Virus record (IMG/VR): IMGVR_UViG_3300045912_000375
Span: 1 to 40,503 of that record
Origin: a virus
Length of the DNA stretch: 40,503 bases
Direction: 5' to 3' (one strand)
The position numbers and the translations under genes were made by a program. The number at the start of each line of letters is the position of its first letter. Positions within the stretch are counted from its first letter, which is position 1. Below the pieces are notes generated by a model that did not search any database, was not told where the DNA came from, and worked only from the letters and a program-made list of their open reading frames with translations. Below, piece by piece: positions 36,909-40,503 of this stretch.

Positions 36909-37386
36909 CAGCAATCTCCACCCCCGGCGCGAGCGCGAACAGTTCAGCGGCCAGGTCGTCGCCCAGCTCGGCGCGCACCTGCTGCGGCGTCACCTGGCCG
37001 GCGCGCAGCAGCGTGACGATCTCGGCCTGCCAGATGGCCACATCGACAGGCTGCGTCACCTTGCCGTCGATGCGGTCGAGCACCTGGCCGAACAGCGCCG
37101 GCGACGGCTCGTTCATCAGCTCCAGCAGAGCGCGCGCGGCGATGATGGCGGCCAGCGGCAGCGGGCCTTTGGACTTCTTGAACTCGGCGGCATATACGGC
37201 GCAGGCGGCGGCGGCTTCCGCGCCCGTCATCCGGGCGAACTCGTTCAGCCAGTAGGCGATGCTGGCCTTCTGCTTGGGACGGCCGCCGGGGTTGGGCGAC
37301 GGGCCGCCCTTGCGCCAGCGTCCGTTTTCGTCGCGTGTAATCTGCGTGTTGTCAGGTTTCGCGGTGGATTTGCGCTTGGCAGCCAC
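36895..37386 (-). CDS. terS: Terminase small subunit-like protein (DUF5681 motif)
   Basis: 163 aa. The N-terminus has R-D-E-N-G-R-W-R-K-G-G and P-N-P-G-G-R-P-K, the DUF5681 signature often seen next to phage terminase genes. It is followed by helical segments (W-L-N-E-F-A-R-M-T-G-A, A-I-I-A-A-R-A-L-L-E-L-M) and F-G-Q-V-L-D-R-I-D-G-K-V-T-Q. Position directly upstream of terL and size support the small terminase, which recognises the packaging site. Ends with TAG. Confidence 0.72.
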   Translation of the reverse strand: MAAKRKSTAKPDNTQITRDENGRWRKGGPSPNPGGRPKQKASIAYWLNEFARMTGAEAAAACAVYAAEFKKSKGPLPLAAIIAARALLELMNEPSPALFGQVLDRIDGKVTQPVDVAIWQAEIVTLLRAGQVTPQQVRAELGDDLAAELFALAPGVEIADDAT

Positions 37387-37395
37387 GCTACCCCC

Positions 37396-38007
37396 CTACC
37401 CCACTGCCCCGGCGGCGTGTTCCGCCTGTTCCGGCGCGGCATAGTGCCAGCAGTCAGCAATGGCGGCGCGGGGCAGGGGGGGCAGGTCGAGCTCGCCGGC
37501 GTATACGGCGCGGTAGAGCTCCGGCACCGTCCAGCCGGCCGCGCAGTAAGTGCCGTCGTCCTCGATGCGGACAGCGCCGGCGTCGGCCAGGGCGTGGGCG
37601 CAGGCCATCCAGCGGCGGGCACTGATATCCAGGTAGCGCCAGCTCCAGATGCGGCGCGGATCGCGTTCGGCGGCGGGCAGGGCGGCGTTGTGCTGGCGGC
37701 AGCGGGTGAGCAGGTCGAGCACGGCGGCGCGGGCCAGGTCGGCGGGCGGGTCGTCCGGGTCGCTGGCGCCGGCAGGCGGAGCATAGGCGGCATACGCGCG
37801 CGCCATGCGCTCGACGTGGTGAGCGTGGGCGTCGAACAGAATAACCGGCACGAACAGCAACAGAGGCATCAGGCCGACACAGAAGGCGACGGCCTGGATG
37901 CGGCTGTCGGCGATCAAGCCGGTGGCGGCGGAGGTGACGAGCACAACGCCGATGACAATCCAGCCGGGGCGTATTGTGCGACCGTCGGACAACTGGTAAG
38001 AAAACAT
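37396..38007 (-). CDS. Membrane protein with N-terminal transmembrane pair, 203 aa
   Basis: Residues 14-32 (W-I-V-I-G-V-V-L-V-T-S-A-A-T-G-L) and 40-60 (F-C-V-G-L-M-P-L-L-L-F-V-P-V-I-L-F) are membrane helices. A soluble domain of about 140 residues follows, with W-S-W-R-Y-L-D-I-S-A-R-R-W and C-A-A-G-W-T-V-P-E-L-Y, possibly a winged-helix-like fold. It is near the start of the late operon, before the terminase genes. Function unknown. Confidence 0.65.
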   Translation of the reverse strand: MFSYQLSDGRTIRPGWIVIGVVLVTSAATGLIADSRIQAVAFCVGLMPLLLFVPVILFDAHAHHVERMARAYAAYAPPAGASDPDDPPADLARAAVLDLLTRCRQHNAALPAAERDPRRIWSWRYLDISARRWMACAHALADAGAVRIEDDGTYCAAGWTVPELYRAVYAGELDLPPLPRAAIADCWHYAAPEQAEHAAGAVG

Positions 38008-38009
38008 TC

Positions 38010-38090
38010 TTACCAGACACCTATGCCGCGGCCGATCAGCAACAGGCCGACCACGAGAACAACGAGTAGAAACACTTCGATAGCAGTCAC
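38010..38090 (-). CDS. 26-aa transmembrane micropeptide
   Basis: GTG 38090 overlaps the upstream stop (GTGA) and TAA 38010 lies two bases before the next start. It encodes one hydrophobic helix (F-L-L-V-V-L-V-V-G-L-L-L-I-G) with a short polar tail. Coupling on both sides supports translation; the peptide is too short to assign. Confidence 0.5.
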   Translation of the reverse strand: MTAIEVFLLVVLVVGLLLIGRGIGVW

Positions 38091-38407
38091 CGGGCGCGGG
38101 CAGCGACCACAGCGGCCGGCTGCGGCGTCAGGGCGAACGCACCTTGATTGGCGACCACGGCCAGGACGAACACGCGCAGCAGGCCGACCGCGCCGGCCTG
38201 GTCGCAGGTGGCGGCCAGCGGCAGGAGCTGGACGCCGGCGCAGGCCTGGCCGAACGCGGCCAGGGATACGAGCGCCAGCAGACCGGCCATAATCAGGCGC
38301 TTGTACTCGGACGCCAGCCCGGCGAAGCGGGCATTTAGGCCTGGGATGTACGAGAATGCCAGCGAGAGGATAGCGCCAGCGAGAAGTGCGAGGGTATCCA
38401 CATCCAT
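38087..38407 (-). CDS. Holin-like membrane protein, 106 aa
   Basis: From ATG 38407 (AGGTGAAAC site). Three hydrophobic stretches: L-A-L-L-A-G-A-I-L-S-L-A-F, I-M-A-G-L-L-A-L-V-S-L-A-A-F and V-G-L-L-R-V-F-V-L-A-V-V-A-N-Q, with Y-I-P-G-L-N-A-R-F between. Resembles small phage holins in size. It is the first gene of the minus-strand late operon, unusual for a holin, so another membrane role is possible. Confidence 0.65.
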   Translation of the reverse strand: MDVDTLALLAGAILSLAFSYIPGLNARFAGLASEYKRLIMAGLLALVSLAAFGQACAGVQLLPLAATCDQAGAVGLLRVFVLAVVANQGAFALTPQPAAVVAARAR

Positions 38408-38423
38408 TGTTTCACCTGTGTGC

Positions 38424-38474
38424 GGGGCGCGGCCAGGAGAGAGCGCACCCCAGCGCCGGCGGCAGCCGCGCCCC
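38424..38474 (-). other. GC-rich 5' leader hairpin of the late operon
   Basis: GGGGCGCGG at 38424-38432 pairs perfectly with CCGCGCCCC at 38466-38474 (9 bp). In minus-strand RNA it would lie in the 5' leader, 17 bases before the 38407 start codon, where it could affect mRNA stability or translation. Confidence 0.4.
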
Positions 38475-38495
38475 ATCCCGGCCGCCGATGGCTCC

Positions 38496-38524
38496 AGTAT
38501 TGCACAGTTCGGGCGCGGGCGCAA
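38496..38524 (-). promoter_or_regulatory. Candidate promoter of the minus-strand late operon
   Basis: On the minus strand TTGCGC (38524-38519) is followed after 17 bases by AATACT (38501-38496), preceded by TGC. It is a weak match to sigma70 elements but the only candidate I see ahead of the long late operon. It could require activation. Confidence 0.35.
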
Positions 38525-38532
38525 GTCCACAA

Positions 38533-38582
38533 GTTAGAAATTCTAACCACAGCGTAGGCTAATTCTAACCGGAGCGTAGGGT
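38533..38582. promoter_or_regulatory. Operator-like palindrome and tandem 22-bp repeats between divergent operons
   Basis: GTTAGAAATTCTAAC at 38533-38547 is a perfect 7-1-7 palindrome. Two tandem 22-bp direct repeats (38539-38560, 38561-38582) agree at 19 positions, each holding AATTCTAACC and AGCGTAGG. They lie just upstream of the plus promoter and 9 bases from the candidate minus promoter, well placed to bind a regulator of both. Confidence 0.65.
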
Positions 38583-38589
38583 AAAACGC

Positions 38590-38619
38590 TTGACACTGCC
38601 CGGATTTATGTGATAAATT
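38590..38619 (+). promoter_or_regulatory. Sigma70-type promoter for the 38641 operon
   Basis: Consensus TTGACA at 38590-38595. The -10 is either TAAATT at 38614-38619 (18-base spacer) or the extended TG-T-GATAAA at 38609-38617 (16-base spacer). Confidence 0.72.
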
Positions 38620-38640
38620 AGGAGCATAGGAGAAACGACG

Positions 38641-38883
38641 ATGAAAAAGCACACGGAAAGCACAGTCATGAAGACCTATGCTGCGTGGCTCGAAAAACTG
38701 GCGATGGAGGCCGTCTCCGCCGCCGACAGTGATGGGTACCCGGTTGCAGATGCTACCGTGGTATTCAAAAATGACGACGGCACCTACTCCGTTTGCGACA
38801 ACGGAGAGGGCGTCGACGGCTTGGATGCGGACGGCGCTGTCCGCATCATCGTCGAGAATCTTAGCGGCCGAGATGGCAACTAA
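38641..38883 (+). CDS. Small acidic protein, paralogue of the gene at 9598
   Basis: 80 aa from ATG 38641 (GGAG site); an in-frame ATG at 38668 is an alternative. Residues 40-72 match the 9598 product with few changes (F-K-N-D-D-G-T-Y-S-V-C-D-N-G-E-G, then D-G-L-D-A-D-G-A-V-R-I-I-V-E-N-L). An extra N-terminal helix (T-Y-A-A-W-L-E-K-L-A-M-E-A) aligns loosely with that of the other copy. It is the first gene of the plus-strand operon, behind a strong promoter, so probably immediate early. Function unknown. Confidence 0.75.
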   Translation: MKKHTESTVMKTYAAWLEKLAMEAVSAADSDGYPVADATVVFKNDDGTYSVCDNGEGVDGLDADGAVRIIVENLSGRDGN

Positions 38884-39100
38884 GCCCACAGGCCGGCCCG
38901 TCGGCCGTCCGCAAACGACAGTAACGCTACGGGTCGGCCAGGTGCTCGGCCTGTGGCGGCAGTATGCGAATGGCCGCAGCCGCCTGGAGCTGTTCCGGGT
39001 GGCTAGCGTGACCGGCAAGCGGTCGGGCAGCATCATTCTGACGCTGGAGACGGACGAGCCGGGGCCGATGGAGTGGCACAGTGAAGCGCCGCCGGAATGA
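38873..39100 (+). CDS. Small protein with AT-hook-like motif, 75 aa
   Basis: ATG 38873 overlaps the paralogue gene by 11 bases. Residues 4-13 read K-P-T-G-R-P-V-G-R-P, a tandem G-R-P pattern like an AT-hook, followed by a beta-rich core (V-T-L-R-V-G-Q, G-S-I-I-L-T-L-E-T-D). A DNA-binding or architectural role is plausible. It overlaps the next gene by 20 bases. Confidence 0.65.
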   Translation: MATKPTGRPVGRPQTTVTLRVGQVLGLWRQYANGRSRLELFRVASVTGKRSGSIILTLETDEPGPMEWHSEAPPE

Positions 39101-39299
39101 CCTGATTGGTCTGGCGCACGACGTGGCCGCCGCTCTGGCGGTGCTCCAGTTCGCGGCGGGGCAGTACGGGTACGACCCCGACTGCCCCGGCCAGTTGGCG
39201 GCGTTCCTGGATTTCGTCCAGGACCACGCTGGTTCGCCGCCGCCGCCGCCTGAAGACTGGTACCAATTTCCTATCGACTCCGGGGCCGACCCGGAGTAG
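39081..39299 (+). CDS. Small protein, 72 aa
   Basis: A basic start (K-R-R-R-N-D), an Ala-rich helix, then G-Y-D-P-D-C-P-G-Q-L and a Pro-rich D-W-Y-Q-F-P tail. ATG 39081 lies inside the preceding gene. Ends with TAG. No family recognised. Confidence 0.55.
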   Translation: MKRRRNDLIGLAHDVAAALAVLQFAAGQYGYDPDCPGQLAAFLDFVQDHAGSPPPPPEDWYQFPIDSGADPE

Positions 39300-39419
39300 G
39301 ATACATCTACCGCCGGCGGAAGTCCCCCTCGGAGATCCCTGTGGGATGGGAGCCCAGGTGCAGGCTACCGCCGGCGGCCGCAGGTCCCGCAAGGCGGGGC
39401 GGACACAAGGAGAGAAACC
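39300..39419 (+). other. Intergenic leader with repeated GC palindromes
   Basis: CTACCGCCGGCGG occurs twice (39307-39319, 39365-39377), each containing the self-complementary CCGCCGGCGG, so the copies can pair with each other or fold alone. Between them ATCCC-TGT-GGGAT forms a small hairpin; after them CCCGC-AAG-GCGGG forms another. AAGGAG precedes ATG 39420. No promoter seen. Confidence 0.45.
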
Positions 39420-39677
39420 ATGAAACCTCAACTCGATCTCTACCAGGCGCACATCCTGGCGGCGACCACCGCCGACCGCCTGGCCGACCGCTGCGAGACG
39501 GCGCAGGAAGCGGCGGTGGTGTACCACCGCACGTACCGGCAGATATTCGAGCAGCACCAGCCGGAAAACCGCTGCAATTGCCCGGATTGCCGGTCGAAGA
39601 TCCCGTTTACGGGGCGGAACGTCCCCTTCAGGGGGGCGCGCAGGGCGGGGCGGCTGGGATACATCTGGAGCGAGTAA
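39420..39677 (+). CDS. Small Cys-containing protein, 85 aa
   Basis: Start ATG 39420 with AAGGAG. The N-terminal two thirds are helical (H-I-L-A-A-T-T-A-D-R-L-A-D). R-C-N-C-P-D-C-R near residues 51-58 is a compact Cys cluster that could bind metal. The last 20 residues are encoded partly by the REP-like palindrome at 39622-39636, suggesting that an insertion extended or replaced the original C-terminus. Confidence 0.62.
   Translation: MKPQLDLYQAHILAATTADRLADRCETAQEAAVVYHRTYRQIFEQHQPENRCNCPDCRSKIPFTGRNVPFRGARRAGRLGYIWSE
39622..39636. repeat. REP-like palindromic core within the 85-aa gene
   Basis: TCCCCTTCAGGGGGG is identical to the core of the unit at 31466-31488 and pairs CCCC with GGGG across TTCA. 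Confidence 0.5.
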
Positions 39678-39678
39678 C

Positions 39679-40158
39679 ATGTTCCCCTGGACCAGACACG
39701 AACCCGCAACTGAGCGCGAGCGATACCTGGAATACGAACTGGAGCGCGAACGCGACGCGGCGCGCCGGCGCGAGCAGGAAGCGGACGAGCAGCGAGCCGC
39801 ACGCCGGCGCGAGTGGCGCGAAGCCAGCGAACGCGAGTGGCGGACCGCCTCCGACTGGCCGGAGGCCCTGCGCAAACAGGCCTACCTGTTCGCCCGTGAA
39901 TTTGACCCGACCGACGAGTTCCAGTGGTTCGAGCACGGCGCGGCTGCCTGCGATAGGGCGCTGGTCATCTGGACCGAAGTGGCGGCGGCGAAACAGGCCG
40001 AGTTGGACGCCCTGCGCGCGCAGATCGCCGCCGTCCAGCACTCGATCCGCCTAGAAGTGGCTGACCGCCTGGAGGCCGAAGCGACGGGGCGCGCCGGGTG
40101 GCGCATGGTTGCTGTAGCCATCCGGGAAGAAGAGCCGGAACGCTGGCTGGACTGGTGA
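39679..40158 (+). CDS. Charged coiled-coil protein, 159 aa
   Basis: Residues 8-58 are an Arg/Glu-rich helix (E-R-E-R-Y-L-E-Y-E-L-E-R-E-R), probably a coiled coil. A more globular centre follows (F-D-P-T-D-E-F-Q-W-F-E-H-G), then a second helix. No family recognised. Its stop overlaps the next start (TGATG). Confidence 0.62.
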   Translation: MFPWTRHEPATERERYLEYELERERDAARRREQEADEQRAARRREWREASEREWRTASDWPEALRKQAYLFAREFDPTDEFQWFEHGAAACDRALVIWTEVAAAKQAELDALRAQIAAVQHSIRLEVADRLEAEATGRAGWRMVAVAIREEEPERWLDW

Positions 40159-40358
40159 TGGACATGCCCGCCGCCGAGGCCATCCGCGTAGCCGCCGTCG
40201 TGCTGGCCCTGTTCTCGGAGATGCCGAAGCGAGTTGCGCTGCGCTCCGTTCGGACCCTGTTGGCCCGCTGCTCCGAGACCTTCGGCCTGGCCTGGCTGTG
40301 GCTCGGCCGGGATAGGCTCAACGACACCCCGCGCAAACCGCGCGGGCGGAACGACTGA
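40158..40358 (+). CDS. Small protein, 66 aa
   Basis: ATG 40158 overlaps the upstream stop. It has a hydrophobic N-terminal helix (A-I-R-V-A-A-V-V-L-A-L-F) and a basic C-terminus (R-K-P-R-G-R-N-D), so it may be membrane-associated or DNA-binding. It directly precedes the RecT-like gene. Confidence 0.58.
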   Translation: MDMPAAEAIRVAAVVLALFSEMPKRVALRSVRTLLARCSETFGLAWLWLGRDRLNDTPRKPRGRND

Positions 40359-40373
40359 CACAAGGAGAACACC

Positions 40374-40503
40374 GTGAACGCACTTATGAAATCCGGGGGT
40401 GACCTCATCCGAAACTTGGACGACCTGAAGATACTCGCCGGGATGCTGGTCAAGTCCGGCCTGTTGCCCAGCGCCGTTCGCACCCCCGAAGCCGCCGCCG
40501 CCA
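40374..40503 (+). CDS. 5' end of the RecT-family gene (continues at base 1)
   Basis: GTG 40374 with AAGGAG eight bases upstream begins the frame that continues at base 128 of the window (the overlap ends at 40503). It supplies the N-terminus M-N-A-L-M-K-S-G-G-D missing or shortened in the copy at the start. The CDS is one gene in the circular genome. Confidence 0.88.
   Translation, partial: MNALMKSGGDLIRNLDDLKILAGMLVKSGLLPSAVRTPEAAAA
40377..40503. repeat. Terminal direct repeat, right copy
   Basis: Exact copy of bases 1-127, which closes the genome into a circle of 40376 bp. Confidence 0.93.

Noticed and set aside
1-40503. CRISPR array, retron, integrase or CI-like repressor
   Set aside because: I looked for regularly spaced repeats, reverse-transcriptase motifs, tyrosine or serine recombinase motifs and typical repressor architecture and found none.

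Overview
This window looks like one complete tailed-phage genome (siphovirus type) assembled as a circle. Bases 1-127 recur exactly at 40377-40503, so the unique genome is 40376 bp and the first gene runs across the join. Base composition is high in GC (about two thirds by eye). Coding density is very high, with many ATGA/GTGA start-stop overlaps, Shine-Dalgarno sites and sigma70-type promoters, which points to a bacterial host. The large proteins with clan-A glycosidase-like folds resemble those common in Chloroflexota, so that phylum is my tentative host guess. I found no integrase, CI-like repressor, CRISPR array or complete tRNA gene; a lytic or plasmid-like lifestyle fits but is not proven.

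Layout. (1) 38.6-40.4 kb and 1-10.1 kb, plus strand: early region. It holds small unknown proteins, a RecT-type annealing protein, a zinc-finger/TOPRIM primase, a GIY-YIG-like protein, a winged-helix replication initiator, a DnaB/RecA-fold helicase, a RusA-like resolvase, a cytosine methyltransferase, a HicA-like protein fused to a membrane segment and several small zinc-binding proteins. (2) 38.4 kb down to 10.2 kb, minus strand: late region in the order small membrane proteins, small and large terminase, portal, Mu gpF-like protein, prohead protease, HK97-fold capsid protein, decoration protein, four glycosyltransferase-like genes, head-tail connector, tail completion, two paralogous tail-tube proteins, tail chaperone with a -1 frameshift, tape measure, distal tail/tip proteins, lectin-like and glycosidase-like proteins, holin-like proteins and an M23 lysin. 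The strands diverge at 38.41-38.64 kb and converge at 10.13-10.21 kb.

The most unusual content is non-coding. Two leader RNAs in the replication region (about 1760-1889 and 2986-3100) share an interleaved A-B-A'-B' arrangement of long inverted repeats. In each, B:B' forms an intrinsic terminator and A:A' would be its competitor. Both contain G-U pairs that work only in plus-strand RNA, and each lies between a promoter and a replication-region gene. This looks like a repeated two-state attenuator family I do not recognise. Between the terminase genes is an uninterrupted array of 33 CCNNG pentamers (36701-36865), a candidate packaging or protein-binding array. A pair of paralogous small genes (9598 and 38641) lies behind strong promoters flanked by TTAGAA repeats. 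The lysin gene is split by an in-frame amber codon that separates its two presumed catalytic glutamates.
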